DNA of 64,000 nt from the NCBI GenBank assembly GCA_000746015.1, contig JQKK01000014.1:60050-124049 (forward strand), given 5' to 3'. The translations under genes and the position numbers were made by a program. Shown piece after piece: positions 51,998 to 60,945 of the stretch. This DNA is from Lachnospiraceae bacterium MA2020 (lineage in GTDB: Bacteria; Bacillota; Clostridia; Lachnospirales; Lachnospiraceae). The notes beneath the pieces were generated by a model. It saw nothing but the letters and a program-made list of their open reading frames with translations, was not told the origin of the DNA and did no database searches. Position 1 is the first letter of the stretch. Each line of letters starts with the position of its first letter.

Positions 51998-52273
51998 TTA
52001 CTTTTTAACAGATGATGTTGAAGCGTGGCCCTTGTATGTACGAGTTGCAACGAACTCACCAAGCTTGTGACCAACCATATCTTCAGTTATATATACAGGA
52101 ACGTGCTTTCTTCCATCATGTACTGCGATGGTGTGACCAACGAATGACGGGAAAATTGTTGAACGACGTGACCATGTCTTGATGACATCTTTGTTGCCAC
52201 TCTGGTTCATCGCGTCAACCTTCTTGAGAAGGCTTTCGTCAGCGAAAGGTCCCTTTTTAAGTGAACGTGACAT
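51998..52273 (-). CDS. rpsS: 30S ribosomal protein S19
   Basis: 91 residues: start [18 protein letters not shown], then [25 protein letters not shown]. It sits in the 30S head with S13. 11 bases after rplB. Confidence 0.97.
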   Translation of the reverse strand: MSRSLKKGPFADESLLKKVDAMNQSGNKDVIKTWSRRSTIFPSFVGHTIAVHDGRKHVPVYITEDMVGHKLGEFVATRTYKGHASTSSVKK

Positions 52274-52284
52274 TTTAATCCTCC

Positions 52285-53133
52285 TTATGCATTAAGAGCT
52301 TTGCCGTTTCTTCTACGTACGATGAGCTTGTTTGAAGCCTTCTTTCTCTTTCTAGTCTTAAGACCAAGAGCAGGCTTGCCCCAAGGTGTGCATGGACCTG
52401 GACGTCCGATAGGTGCTCTACCTTCACCACCTCCGTGTGGGTGATCGTTAGGGTTCATGACAGAACCGCGAACTGTAGGACGAATGCCCATGTGACGAAT
52501 ACGACCAGCTTTACCATAATTGATAAGGTTGTGATCAATGTTTCCGATAACACCAATTGTTGCTCTGCACTCAATTGGTACCATTCTCATCTCGCCTGAA
52601 GGAAGCTTAATTGTAGCATACTTGCCTTCTTTAGCCATAAGCTGAGCTACTGTACCAGCTGAACGAACCATCTGGCCGCCCTTTCCTGGATAAAGCTCTA
52701 TATTGTGAATGCTAGAACCTACTGGGATATTGCTGAGTGGAAGGCAGTTACCAACACGAACTTCTGCGTCTGGTCCGTTCTGGATCTTCATTCCATCTGT
52801 AAGTCCCTGAGGTGCAAGGATATATCTCTTCTCACCGTCTTCGTAGCAAACAAGAGCGATGTTAGCTGTTCTGTTTGGATCGTACTCGATACCGATAACC
52901 TTAGCTGTCATTCCGTCCTTGTCGTTTCTCTTGAAGTCGATAACTCTGTACTTAGACTTGTTTCCGCCGCCATGGTGACGAACAGTGATCTTACCCTGGT
53001 TGTTACGACCAGACTTATTCTTGATCTTTACAAGAAGTGACTTCTCAGGAGTCTTCTTTGTAATATCACTGAAATCAGAACCGGTCATATTCCTTCTGGA
53101 AGGTGTATATGGGTTATATGTTTTGATTCCCAT
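52285..53133 (-). CDS. rplB: 50S ribosomal protein L2
   Basis: 282 residues: start [22 protein letters not shown]-terminal [27 protein letters not shown] holds the conserved His near the peptidyl-transferase centre. It helps subunit association. 68 bases after rplW. Confidence 0.97.
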   Translation of the reverse strand: MGIKTYNPYTPSRRNMTGSDFSDITKKTPEKSLLVKIKNKSGRNNQGKITVRHHGGGNKSKYRVIDFKRNDKDGMTAKVIGIEYDPNRTANIALVCYEDGEKRYILAPQGLTDGMKIQNGPDAEVRVGNCLPLSNIPVGSSIHNIELYPGKGGQMVRSAGTVAQLMAKEGKYATIKLPSGEMRMVPIECRATIGVIGNIDHNLINYGKAGRIRHMGIRPTVRGSVMNPNDHPHGGGEGRAPIGRPGPCTPWGKPALGLKTRKRKKASNKLIVRRRNGKALNA

Positions 53134-53201
53134 TGTAATTCTCCTTTATTAGTACCATGCAAATAATTTTAATTTGTCTTGCATGTCATTATTAGCAACT
53201 A

Positions 53202-53498
53202 TCAAAGACCTGCGAAGATCTCGATTTCCTTGCTGTCTGCTGTAAGCTTTACAACTGCCTTCTTCTGCTTAGCAGTCTTACCTACAACTAAACCTCTTCT
53301 CTTCATCTTGCCCTGGATGTTCATTGTGTTGACTTTCTCAACCTTAGCGTCGAACATCTTCTCAACAGCCTCTTTGATCTGAGCCTTGTTTGCTTCCGGG
53401 TGAACAAGGAAAGTATATTTTCTCTCAGCCATGCCATTCATTGACTTCTCAGTTACAACAGGCTTGAGGATAACATCATAATAATTAAGGCTTGCCAT
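53202..53498 (-). CDS. rplW: 50S ribosomal protein L23
   Basis: 98 residues: [32 protein letters not shown] then [17 protein letters not shown]. It docks chaperones at the tunnel exit. Its ATG overlaps the rplD stop (TAATG). Confidence 0.97.
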   Translation of the reverse strand: MASLNYYDVILKPVVTEKSMNGMAERKYTFLVHPEANKAQIKEAVEKMFDAKVEKVNTMNIQGKMKRRGLVVGKTAKQKKAVVKLTADSKEIEIFAGL

Positions 53499-54118
53499 TA
53501 TGCATACACCTCCTCAAGTTTCTCTACAGCAGCTTTTGTTGTGATAACTGTGCTGTACTTCATAATGTCATAGGTGTTGATTGTGTTAACCTGAGCTGTG
53601 ATGACATTAGGGATATTTCTAGCAGAGAGGATTGCGTTCTGATCCATGCCGTCAAGGATAACAATTGCCTTGTTAACCTTAAGTGCATCAAGCACCTCCT
53701 GGAATTTCTTTGTCTTAATGCCGTCAAACTTAAGCTCATCAAGAACGATGAACTTCTCGTCCTGTACACGAGATGTAAGAGCGCTCTTAAGAGCCATTCT
53801 CTTCTCTTTCTTGTTCATCTTGAAGGAGTAATCTCTTGGAACTGGTGCAAAAACAACCCCACCGTGTGTCCACTGTGGTGATCTTGTTGAACCCTGACGA
53901 GCGTGACCTGTTCCCTTCTGCTTCCAAGGCTTTCTTCCGCCACCAGAAACTTCTGAACGAGTCTTTGCCTTCTGTGTTCCCTGACGATTATCAGCGAGCT
54001 GCTGAAGTACTGCCTGATGTACGAGGTTCTCATTGATCTCAACTCCGAAGAGCTCGTCATTCAGCTCAAGTGTTCCAACTTCGCTTCCTGTCATATTAAA
54101 AACTTTTACGTTAGCCAT
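53498..54118 (-). CDS. rplD: 50S ribosomal protein L4
   Basis: 206 residues. The tunnel loop is [31 protein letters not shown]4 is the autogenous repressor of the S10 operon in E. coli; whether it acts on the leader at 55196-55430 here is unknown. 26 bases after rplC. Confidence 0.97.
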   Translation of the reverse strand: MANVKVFNMTGSEVGTLELNDELFGVEINENLVHQAVLQQLADNRQGTQKAKTRSEVSGGGRKPWKQKGTGHARQGSTRSPQWTHGGVVFAPVPRDYSFKMNKKEKRMALKSALTSRVQDEKFIVLDELKFDGIKTKKFQEVLDALKVNKAIVILDGMDQNAILSARNIPNVITAQVNTINTYDIMKYSTVITTKAAVEKLEEVYA

Positions 54119-54144
54119 TTATCTGAATCCTCCTTTCTCCAATA

Positions 54145-54813
54145 TTATTTATTTCTCTTGCAAGTCTCTTTGATAGTAACGAGAGCCTTCTTTGCTCCTG
54201 GAACGCAACCCTTAACAAGAATAAGATTCTTCTCTGAGTCTACGCGTACAACCTCAAGATTCTGAACTGTGATCTGCTTTGATCCCATGTGTCCTGGCAT
54301 GCCCTTACCCTTGAATACTCTTGATGGTGATGAACATGCACCGTTTGAACCCTGATGTCTGTGGAACTTAGAACCGTGCTTCATAGGTCCTCTGTGCTGA
54401 CCAAGTCTCTTGACAGCGCCCTGGAAACCTTTACCCTTTGAGATTGCAGTTGCATCGATGAAATCACCTGCTGTAAAGATATCAGCCTTGATCTCCTGTG
54501 CAAGCTGATACTCAGCTGCGTTATCAAAACGGAATTCCTTAACATATTTCTTTGACTCTACGCCAGCCTTCTTGAAGTGACCCTGCATAGGCTTTGTTGT
54601 TCCGTGTGCGTGAGCAATCTTGTCACCCTCAACAACCTTATCCTTGCTTTCGCCAAATCCAACCTGAACTGCGTTGTAGCCATCGTTCTCTTCAGTCTTG
54701 ATCTGTGTTACAACACAAGGACCAGCTTCAAGAACAGTGACAGGAGTTACTACTCCATTCTCGTCGAAAATCTGAGTCATTCCGATTTTCTTTGCTAAGA
54801 TAGCTTTTGTCAT
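54145..54813 (-). CDS. rplC: 50S ribosomal protein L3
   Basis: 222 residues from the ATG at 54813 ([20 protein letters not shown]). The frame is open 45 bases further, but AAAGGTGA before 54813 and conservation fix the start. GAFQ-type loop present as [25 protein letters not shown]. Early assembly protein near the peptidyl-transferase centre. Confidence 0.96.
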   Translation of the reverse strand: MTKAILAKKIGMTQIFDENGVVTPVTVLEAGPCVVTQIKTEENDGYNAVQVGFGESKDKVVEGDKIAHAHGTTKPMQGHFKKAGVESKKYVKEFRFDNAAEYQLAQEIKADIFTAGDFIDATAISKGKGFQGAVKRLGQHRGPMKHGSKFHRHQGSNGACSSPSRVFKGKGMPGHMGSKQITVQNLEVVRVDSEKNLILVKGCVPGAKKALVTIKETCKRNK

Positions 54814-54875
54814 CTCTTCACCTTTCTGCATTGGAACGCTTGCCTGCCATGCGTTCATACATGATGCTTAAAAAA

Positions 54876-55193
54876 TTACTTGTTCTTCATTTTGATGTCG
54901 ATATAGACACCTGCAGGCATCTCAAGTCTTGAAAGAACATCAACTGTCTTCTGTGTTGGAGCAATGATGTCGATGAGTCTCTTGTGAGTTCTCTGCTCGA
55001 ACTGCTCACGGCTATCCTTGTACTTGTGAACCGCACGAAGGATTGTAACTACTTCCTTCTTTGTTGGAAGTGGTACTGGACCGCTAACCTCAGATCCGTT
55101 CTTCTTGACTGTTTCGATGATTTTTCTGGCTGATGCATCAACTAACTGATGATCATAGGCTTTTAATGTAATTCTCATAACCTGATTTGCCAT
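54876..55193 (-). CDS. rpsJ: 30S ribosomal protein S10
   Basis: 105 residues: [25 protein letters not shown] and [17 protein letters not shown] with the C-terminal [20 protein letters not shown]. Besides the 30S head, S10 joins NusB in antitermination. First gene of the S10-spc block. Its ribosome site AAAAGGAGG lies in the loop of a hairpin (55196-55223), at the end of a long structured leader. Confidence 0.97.
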   Translation of the reverse strand: MANQVMRITLKAYDHQLVDASARKIIETVKKNGSEVSGPVPLPTKKEVVTILRAVHKYKDSREQFEQRTHKRLIDIIAPTQKTVDVLSRLEMPAGVYIDIKMKNK

Positions 55194-55195
55194 AA

Positions 55196-55424
55196 AAAAA
55201 GTCGCCTCCTTTTCGCACTTTTTCAGTACGACAAGCGGTGACTGTACACGTTACCGGGTGTGTCCTTGCTGTAATAGACACAAATTACCCGTGTTCCAAA
55301 TATATATGTAGAACTTATTTAGTACAGTGACTTGTCGCCAGTTTCAATAACTTGACATTCGCTCCACGGAGATACCTGCTCGTAAGCAGCAACTTCACGC
55401 TTCTACGCTATCAATGCCACAGCA
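55196..55424 (-). promoter_or_regulatory. Structured S10-operon leader with ribosome-site hairpin
   Basis: In the transcript, CGACAAG (55337-55331) pairs with CTTGTCG (55235-55229) and ACTGTAC (55328-55322) with GTACAGT (55247-55241), closing a domain. The domain contains CGGGT/ACCCG next to GTGTC/GACAC (55291-55255). Then AAAAAGT (55223-55217) and ACTTTTT (55202-55196) form a hairpin holding AAAAGGAGG in its loop, just before the rpsJ ATG. Leader candidates for S10 operons of Clostridia have been proposed before; which class this belongs to I cannot verify. Confidence 0.72.
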
Positions 55425-55430
55425 AATGCT

Positions 55431-55459
55431 ATTATACAACCAAGTTACTGTAATTTCAA
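55431..55459 (-). promoter_or_regulatory. Promoter of the S10 operon
   Basis: Minus strand TTGAAA (55459-55454), 17-base spacer, TATAAT (55436-55431). The leader to rpsJ is about 230 bases. The stretch 55460-55594 shows only AT-rich DNA. Confidence 0.82.
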
Positions 55460-55594
55460 GCACTTTTTTCAATTTTTTCAGCTATTTTTTGTTTTATTTT
55501 CTATGCAAAAATCATTATTAAAATTAGTCCCTTTAAAATAGGAAGAAAAGCCTTAATTCTGCCCTCTATTTAGTTAAGCTTCACTACTTTTGAT

Positions 55595-56125
55595 TTATAC
55601 TATCTTTAAGACCTGAAAGTACTTGCCATATATAGGCTTATACTTCTTTCCATACGTAATCAAGACATCATCCGGATTTCTATACCTTACACAATCTATT
55701 GAATTGTCCACTCTATTAAAAACTATCCATGGCTTTTCAGCGTTATGATTGTCTGGTCTATATGCCATTTCAAAAGTATGCAATCCGCCAAAATACCATT
55801 TTCTTCTGTCATTGAATATTGTAACAACGAATACATCACCGGCTTTGCCCTCATATTCCGCTAGGTTTATTTTCTCAAAATATATATTATAATATGAAAG
55901 AATATCGCCAAGTTTCTTTGGCCATATACCAAAGAAGCCCCATGCAAGCATACAATTAAGACGTTTAGTCACTCTTATAACATCTTTCAGTTCTACACTT
56001 ATGCCTTTTTCGGCGAGCACATTGTATATTGCAATGGCTCCGCAGCCGGAATGTCCTACTGTACTTTTCCCAAAAGGAATATTTCTATATTGCTCGCGCC
56101 CCTGTCCATTTATAATTTTTTCCAT
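55595..56125 (-). CDS. C39/papain-like cysteine protease family protein
   Basis: 176 residues from the ATG at 56125, which has GGGGGCG just before it; the frame is open to 56182 but that part is the terminator hairpin of the upstream gene. GHSGCGAIAIYNVL holds the candidate nucleophile Cys28, GGLHTFEM His116 and FNRVDNS Asn137, a C39/papain-like triad. No signal peptide, so either cytoplasmic or exported unconventionally. It could be a peptidase or an inactive relative; it stands alone behind a terminator. Confidence 0.6.
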   Translation of the reverse strand: MEKIINGQGREQYRNIPFGKSTVGHSGCGAIAIYNVLAEKGISVELKDVIRVTKRLNCMLAWGFFGIWPKKLGDILSYYNIYFEKINLAEYEGKAGDVFVVTIFNDRRKWYFGGLHTFEMAYRPDNHNAEKPWIVFNRVDNSIDCVRYRNPDDVLITYGKKYKPIYGKYFQVLKIV

Positions 56126-56140
56126 GTCGCCCCCATAACC

Positions 56141-56169
56141 AAAAAGCGGGCACCTTAATTGGTGCCCGC
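56141..56169 (-). terminator. Terminator of the secreted repeat-protein gene
   Basis: GCGGGCACC-TTAATT-GGTGCCCGC: a perfect 9-bp stem, with TTTTT following on the minus strand. Confidence 0.9.
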
Positions 56170-56181
56170 CTGCCATTATCA

Positions 56182-57795
56182 TTATACGTTCTTAAGAATT
56201 GTATATCCGTTTGCACTCAATGTCTTTCTAACAACGATGCTGTCAGATGTGATCTTGATAGTCTTTCCATCAACAGTATATGTTGCAGGATAGATTCTCT
56301 GTCTTCTTCCACGGAGTGAACTCCAGTATGTCTGTGATCCCTTTGGAGTAACGAAGTAGAGTCTCTTAATGCTGTCTGTCTTTTTGTTAAGCATTATATA
56401 GATCTGACCTTCTTTATAGTATAACTTTGTATCCTTCTTTACGAAAGTAGGATTCATTGTAACTTCTACAGGTCTGATCTTTACCTTAAACTGCTTCTTC
56501 TCCTTGCTAAGAGCCTTGAGCTGTGCCTTGAGGTCCTTGTTCATGCTCTTATCATTGAGATTCTTAAGTCTTGTAATTGTGAAAGTAACCTCTGAACCAG
56601 CTGCCTTAAGCTTTGATGACTTAACCTTGATTGTCTTGTTAAGGTCAGAAAAGTTTACATTCTCTGTTCCATTGTTACCATATACAAGTGTCTCTCTCTT
56701 ACCACCGTTCTTACTGATAGAAACAGCATAAATTACATCTGTAGCCTTAAGCTTCTTTCCTGTATATGCAGGTGTTGCATTGTAGCTTACATATACTGTA
56801 TAACCATTCATGCTTACAACTGCTTCAGCTGGTGTATTAGGAGCGATCCACTTCCAAACTGCATAATATGTCTTTGCAGAATTAACTGTGATAGCTGCAC
56901 CCGGCTTAACTGTTGGAGTCTCAGCATTCTTATCCTCAGACCATCCAAGAAGCTCATAGCTGTTGAAGCTTATTGATGCTGCTGTAGGTGCTGAAACAGA
57001 CTTGCCGCTAGCTGCGCATTTTTTAAGGATACCTTCTACAAGAGATCCGCCTTCCTTATCATTGAGGAAAATACCGCCATTAGGCTTAAACTTGATCTCA
57101 AAAGTGCTGTCAATTACAGCAAATGTTGAGAAATGTCCTGCAGAAAAAGTAACGTTCTCGCCTTCTACTTTTGCATCAAAAGTATCAAGGTCAGACTTTT
57201 CTGGATATGTGCAGACAACCATTGCATTTTCAAGCTTCTTAGCTTTGTCATTAGCCGGAACCTTAACATCTACATTCTTTCCGCTAAAGTCAATCTGCTG
57301 ACCATCCTGTCTAATAGCTGCTGTAAATACCTGCTTAACATCAGCTGCAAAATCATGCTTATCAAGAACGCTCTGTGCCTTCTTTGTATCTACGTCATTG
57401 TAAAGAGAAAGCTCAGTATCTTCTTCAGCCATTGTCTTTACAACTTCCTTAGGAATAAGAAGCTCACCCTGTCCGGTCTTTACGTTAAGACTTGCACTTG
57501 CATACTTCTTAAGAGCGCCCTTTTCAAATGTAATAACAGCTCTCTCAGATGTTCCATTTACAGTAAGGATATTTGTTCCTGAAACAGAAAACTCTTTAAG
57601 GTCTCCTTCTGAAACGTTCACTTTACCATTTGGTGCTTCAACATCAACATTAACTGACTGTGAAGCTGTAGCCTCAACTGTCACTGCTTCATCAACGTTT
57701 ACAACATCCTTGCTTGAAACTGCGAATGCCTGAGTGTTCATGGTAAATACCATTGAAGCTGCAAGCAAGAGCGCAATCTTCTTCTTGTTCTTCAT
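56182..57795 (-). CDS. Secreted InlB B-repeat-containing protein
   Basis: 537 residues. Signal peptide (about 1-25, MKNKKKIALLLAASMVFTMNTQAFA). An N-terminal half of beta-rich, unassigned sequence is followed by an InlB/Listeria-Bacteroides repeat near 235-320 (FKPNGGIF..., SYELLGWSEDKNAETPTVKPGAAITVNSAKTYYAVWKW). A basic C-terminal domain (about 320-537) ends without LPXTG or SLH signals. Probably released or held by the basic domain on the wall. GGAGG before the ATG; a likely promoter TTGATT-17-TAAAAT (57892-57864, minus). Confidence 0.82.
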   Translation of the reverse strand: MKNKKKIALLLAASMVFTMNTQAFAVSSKDVVNVDEAVTVEATASQSVNVDVEAPNGKVNVSEGDLKEFSVSGTNILTVNGTSERAVITFEKGALKKYASASLNVKTGQGELLIPKEVVKTMAEEDTELSLYNDVDTKKAQSVLDKHDFAADVKQVFTAAIRQDGQQIDFSGKNVDVKVPANDKAKKLENAMVVCTYPEKSDLDTFDAKVEGENVTFSAGHFSTFAVIDSTFEIKFKPNGGIFLNDKEGGSLVEGILKKCAASGKSVSAPTAASISFNSYELLGWSEDKNAETPTVKPGAAITVNSAKTYYAVWKWIAPNTPAEAVVSMNGYTVYVSYNATPAYTGKKLKATDVIYAVSISKNGGKRETLVYGNNGTENVNFSDLNKTIKVKSSKLKAAGSEVTFTITRLKNLNDKSMNKDLKAQLKALSKEKKQFKVKIRPVEVTMNPTFVKKDTKLYYKEGQIYIMLNKKTDSIKRLYFVTPKGSQTYWSSLRGRRQRIYPATYTVDGKTIKITSDSIVVRKTLSANGYTILKNV

Positions 57796-57863
57796 ACTTT
57801 ACCTCCTAAATCAAGTACGTGTATTACATATAAATTTTTGTATTTTTTCTCACACACTTTCCT

Positions 57864-57892
57864 ATTTTACATTCATATATTCTTTAAATCAA
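57864..57892 (-). promoter_or_regulatory. Promoter of the secreted repeat-protein gene
   Basis: Minus strand TTGATT (57892-57887), 17-base spacer, TAAAAT (57869-57864), divergent from the methyltransferase promoter. Confidence 0.62.
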
Positions 57893-57910
57893 CATGTATA
57901 CCAAATTTCT

Positions 57911-57939
57911 TTGACAGTAAAGGATTAATACTCTATTAT
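57911..57939 (+). promoter_or_regulatory. Promoter of the methyltransferase gene
   Basis: TTGACA (57911-57916), 17-base spacer, TATTAT (57934-57939). The RNA start near 57946 lies after the first ATG of the open frame (57942), which therefore cannot be used. Confidence 0.82.
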
Positions 57940-57977
57940 ATATGTACATGTTAAATACGAAAGGAACTACCTATTAT

Positions 57978-58847
57978 ATGTGGATAGCTGACAATTGGAA
58001 AGATTATGAAGTAATAGACACCTCTGATGGTGAAAAACTTGAGCGCTGGGGCAAATATCTTTTAGTAAGACCCGATCCTCAGGTAATATGGAGTACCGCC
58101 CACAAAAATAAGGGCTGGAGCAACCCAAATGCACATTATCACAGAAGCTCCAAGGGTGGCGGAAATTGGGAATTTTTTGACCTTCCGGAAGAGTGGAGCA
58201 TAAGCTACGGCAAGTTAAGATTCAACCTTAAGCCATTTTCATTTAAACATACAGGTCTTTTCCCTGAGCAGGCTGTAAACTGGGACTGGATGCGAGATAA
58301 GATCCGTTCTGCCGGACGTCCGATAAAAGTCCTTAACCTTTTCGCTTATACTGGCGGCGCAACACTTGCCTGTGCGGAAGCAGGCGCGCATGTTACTCAC
58401 GTTGATGCTTCAAAAGGTATGGTAAGCTGGGGCAAGGAAAATGCAGCTCTTTCAAAACTTCCCGAATCATCATTCAGATGGCTTGTCGATGATTGTACAA
58501 AATTCGTAGAGCGTGAGATCCGCCGTGGCAATCATTATGATGCTATAATCATGGATCCTCCATCTTACGGTCGTGGACCAAAGGGTGAAATATGGAAGAT
58601 TGAAGAGTCTATCTATCCATTTATAGAGCTTGCCAGCAAGCTTCTTTCCGACAAGCCTCTTTTTATGCTCATCAATTCCTATACAACAGGACTTCAGCCA
58701 GCAGTGTTAACATACATGCTCTCTACTACTGTTGTTAAAAAATTCGGTGGAAAAGTTGAATCTGCAGAGATTGGACTTCCTGTAACCGATTCAGGATTGG
58801 TTCTTCCATGTGGAGCAAGCGGAAGATGGAGCGCTTCCACTAAATAA
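57978..58847 (+). CDS. Class I SAM-dependent (RlmI-like) methyltransferase
   Basis: 289 residues from the ATG at 57978 (MWIADNWKDYE), preceded by AAAGGA at 12 bases. The Rossmann core has VLNLFAYTGGATLACAEAGAHVTHVDASKGMVSWGKENA (SAM site) and the catalytic MDPPSYGRG loop of RNA cytosine-C5 methyltransferases of the RlmI/YccW type. The N-terminal PUA domain of RlmI is missing, so the target is uncertain; rRNA is most likely. Monocistronic. Confidence 0.85.
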   Translation: MWIADNWKDYEVIDTSDGEKLERWGKYLLVRPDPQVIWSTAHKNKGWSNPNAHYHRSSKGGGNWEFFDLPEEWSISYGKLRFNLKPFSFKHTGLFPEQAVNWDWMRDKIRSAGRPIKVLNLFAYTGGATLACAEAGAHVTHVDASKGMVSWGKENAALSKLPESSFRWLVDDCTKFVEREIRRGNHYDAIIMDPPSYGRGPKGEIWKIEESIYPFIELASKLLSDKPLFMLINSYTTGLQPAVLTYMLSTTVVKKFGGKVESAEIGLPVTDSGLVLPCGASGRWSASTK

Positions 58848-58922
58848 TTTTATAATTCTTCCGATATTATATTGTAGGAAAACTAAAGCATTAGTTATTC
58901 TTTTGCAATTATAGGGGGTAAT

Positions 58923-59183
58923 ATGCAAAAACAAGATAATGAAGAATTAAACATGACTTATTCCGGAATATTATATGATGATAAGAATGAACGTTTTGTC
59001 AGAGTGCGCTTTGATCGTGGCAAAGGACACGTCGAAGCCATTGTTCCTTCCGGAAAGATCACATCAAGTAACGGTTTTACCACTGAAGAACTCAGTAAAA
59101 TTACTGAATATATAATAGAAAATAAAGAAGATATCATGTCCAGAGCACACAAGATAAGCTCTTTCATGCATATATTCAAGTAG
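58923..59183 (+). CDS. Small conserved-looking protein, unknown
   Basis: 86 residues, acidic N-terminus (MQKQDNEELN), then a beta-strand rich part (RFVRVRFDRGKGHVEAIVPSGKI) and a helical C-terminus. No family recognised. GGGGG lies close before the ATG at 58923. It ends 6 bases before the next small gene, so the two form a unit. Confidence 0.6.
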   Translation: MQKQDNEELNMTYSGILYDDKNERFVRVRFDRGKGHVEAIVPSGKITSSNGFTTEELSKITEYIIENKEDIMSRAHKISSFMHIFK

Positions 59184-59189
59184 GAGATC

Positions 59190-59453
59190 ATGAGAATCTG
59201 GTTTAAAGAATGGGAAAATAATAGATTACTGCGCGATGCTGTTATAGAAGACTACAGCAGCGAAACAAGGACTCACAAAATTTTCAACGCACTTGACGCA
59301 GCGTGTCACGAATTTGACCTTGCAACGCCACTATGGCTCGCTTCCAACGTTGCTGAGTTTAAGCGTGGCGCAAGGACTCGTTTCAGAAAAGACAGCTTTA
59401 TAGAAGAAATCCCCTTCGATTACCTCGAAATGCTGGTAATCGAAGAGGATTGA
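59190..59453 (+). CDS. Small conserved-looking protein, unknown
   Basis: 87 residues, mixed charge, cytoplasmic. WFKEWENNRLLRDAVIED near the start and ATPLWLASNVAEFKRGARTRF in the middle suggest a compact helical protein. I know similar paired small proteins only as hypothetical in Lachnospiraceae. AGGAGATC precedes the ATG. It converges with the DUF2971 gene 20 bases on; no terminator is seen between them. Confidence 0.6.
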   Translation: MRIWFKEWENNRLLRDAVIEDYSSETRTHKIFNALDAACHEFDLATPLWLASNVAEFKRGARTRFRKDSFIEEIPFDYLEMLVIEED

Positions 59454-59472
59454 TTTCTGTCAGAGTTATACA

Positions 59473-60111
59473 TTATATTAGCTCAATATCTTTTTCTTCA
59501 GCTACAAATTTAAGCTCATCAAAGAGATCTGACTCCCTGTCAGCATTTCTTCCAACATAGATTTTTCTAGGCTGGATCGTTGACATGAGCTTTCCAATGT
59601 CGGTTGAGTTTTTATCGACTTTCCAAAGTCTCCATTCATACTCATCTGACTCGTATCTTGGCTTGGTCATCATAGTCATCACCGAGCCATATTTGCTGGA
59701 TGTCTCCATTGGTATATCAGAATATCGCACAGGAGAAAAGAAAAGATCATTTTCTGTTGCAAACCTTGCAATATCATCAGCAGAATACTCAAGGCATATT
59801 CCCTTGGCGTTGTTGGCATATTCGCTCCACATGCTAAGCGAGTATCGCCTGTCAGTAAAGCAGGCCACATAACTCTTAAAAAGTGTCCAGTCGCTGCCCG
59901 CCCGGTTTCCAAATCGGATTGCACGACAGAAATATATCTGATCAAAACGGATTGTCGATATCTCCGCCATATTCAGATCTCGATACCTGTAAAAGAAGCC
60001 TATGCCCTTCTGATTCATAAGCTGTGCAATAAGTCCATTTGCTAATTGTTTGTTGTTCGCAAGAAACGCATTAAAAATGTCGTTGCGAAGCTCATATTCC
60101 CAAAGTTCCAT
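59473..60111 (-). CDS. DUF2971 family protein
   Basis: 212 residues. The family hallmark is visible in YVACFTDRRYSLSMWSEYANNAKGICLEY, followed by VRYSDIPM and the tail PRKIYVGRNADRESDLF. DUF2971 proteins are widespread, sometimes linked to defence or stress, with no established activity. It is isolated here and its promoter was not located. Confidence 0.85.
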   Translation of the reverse strand: MELWEYELRNDIFNAFLANNKQLANGLIAQLMNQKGIGFFYRYRDLNMAEISTIRFDQIYFCRAIRFGNRAGSDWTLFKSYVACFTDRRYSLSMWSEYANNAKGICLEYSADDIARFATENDLFFSPVRYSDIPMETSSKYGSVMTMMTKPRYESDEYEWRLWKVDKNSTDIGKLMSTIQPRKIYVGRNADRESDLFDELKFVAEEKDIELI

Positions 60112-60243
60112 TTTCCCTCATTTCGTTTTTGCTTTATAAATATCTATAGTCGCGCATTTTTTCGCATACAAATATGATAGTTTAAATACATATAAATTTC
60201 AAGAACGAATTACGGTAAGCTTACAAAATTACTAGGAGAAACA

Positions 60244-60810
60244 ATGAATATTTTTTCAATTTTTATACTGGCAGTGGCTCTGTCAATGGATGCCTTTGCA
60301 GTTTCAGTTTGTAAAGGTCTGGCAATGCGTCGTTTTGACGTAAAAAAAGCTTTGATTATCGGAGCATGGTTTGGCTTTTTTCAGGCACTCATGCCCGTTA
60401 TCGGATATTATTTAGGAACAACCTTTGTAGATAAAATCCGTGCAATAGATCACTGGGTAGTTTTCATACTTCTATCAATAATTGGCGGCTCAATGATAAA
60501 AGAATCGTTTGATCACGATGACGAAGATGCAACAGCAACCGTTGGATTAATGGAAATGCTGTTTCTTGCTATTTCAACAAGCATAGATGCGCTTGCAGTC
60601 GGTATTACATTTTCCTTTTTAAATGTACACCTGTTCCGCGCAGTCTCATTAATAGGAATAACCACATTTATAATCTCAGTTTTTGGCGTCAAGATTGGCA
60701 ATATCTTTGGCACAAAGTATAAATCCCGTGCCGAATTATGCGGCGGAATCATTCTGATACTGCTTGGACTGCATGTTCTGCTTGGAGATTTGGGAATAAT
60801 AAATTTTTGA
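60244..60810 (+). CDS. mntP: Manganese efflux pump MntP
   Basis: 188 residues, six membrane segments in two repeated halves: ALSMDAFAVSVCKGLAM near the N-terminus and AISTSIDALAVGITFSF after the loop with HDDEDAT. The acidic residues in each (SMDAFAVS, SIDALAVG) are the transport motifs. It exports Mn2+. A yybP-ykoY manganese riboswitch is not obvious in the 130-base leader. TAGGAG precedes the ATG. Confidence 0.92.
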   Translation: MNIFSIFILAVALSMDAFAVSVCKGLAMRRFDVKKALIIGAWFGFFQALMPVIGYYLGTTFVDKIRAIDHWVVFILLSIIGGSMIKESFDHDDEDATATVGLMEMLFLAISTSIDALAVGITFSFLNVHLFRAVSLIGITTFIISVFGVKIGNIFGTKYKSRAELCGGIILILLGLHVLLGDLGIINF

Positions 60811-60841
60811 CCTAAAATAACCTAAACATATTGTTTTTTTC

Positions 60842-60870
60842 TTGACATATTTATTATCAATTAATATTAT
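60842..60870 (+). promoter_or_regulatory. Promoter of glnA
   Basis: TTGACA (60842-60847), 17-base spacer, TATTAT (60865-60870). Confidence 0.85.
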
Positions 60871-60879
60871 ATCTACAGA

Positions 60880-60919
60880 GGCAAAGACGTCTTATTAAAG
60901 GACGTACTTTGCCTTTTTT
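60880..60919 (+). terminator. Attenuator-type terminator in the glnA leader
   Basis: GGCAAAG-ACGTC (60880-60891) pairs with GACGT-A-CTTTGCC (60901-60913) apart from one bulge, then TTTTTT. It starts within a few bases of the predicted RNA start, so glnA cannot be expressed unless this stem is prevented from stopping RNA polymerase. An ANTAR protein is encoded downstream (62295). Confidence 0.88.
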
Positions 60920-60945
60920 ACGATTATCACATGGAGGGATTAATA

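Noticed and set aside
56125..56182. N-terminal extension MIMAGGHQ of the C39-like protein
   Set aside because: These codons overlap the perfect terminator of the upstream gene, and a good ribosome site lies before the ATG at 56125.
60112..60243. Manganese (yybP-ykoY) riboswitch before mntP
   Set aside because: The conserved loops of that riboswitch are not visible in the 130-base leader.
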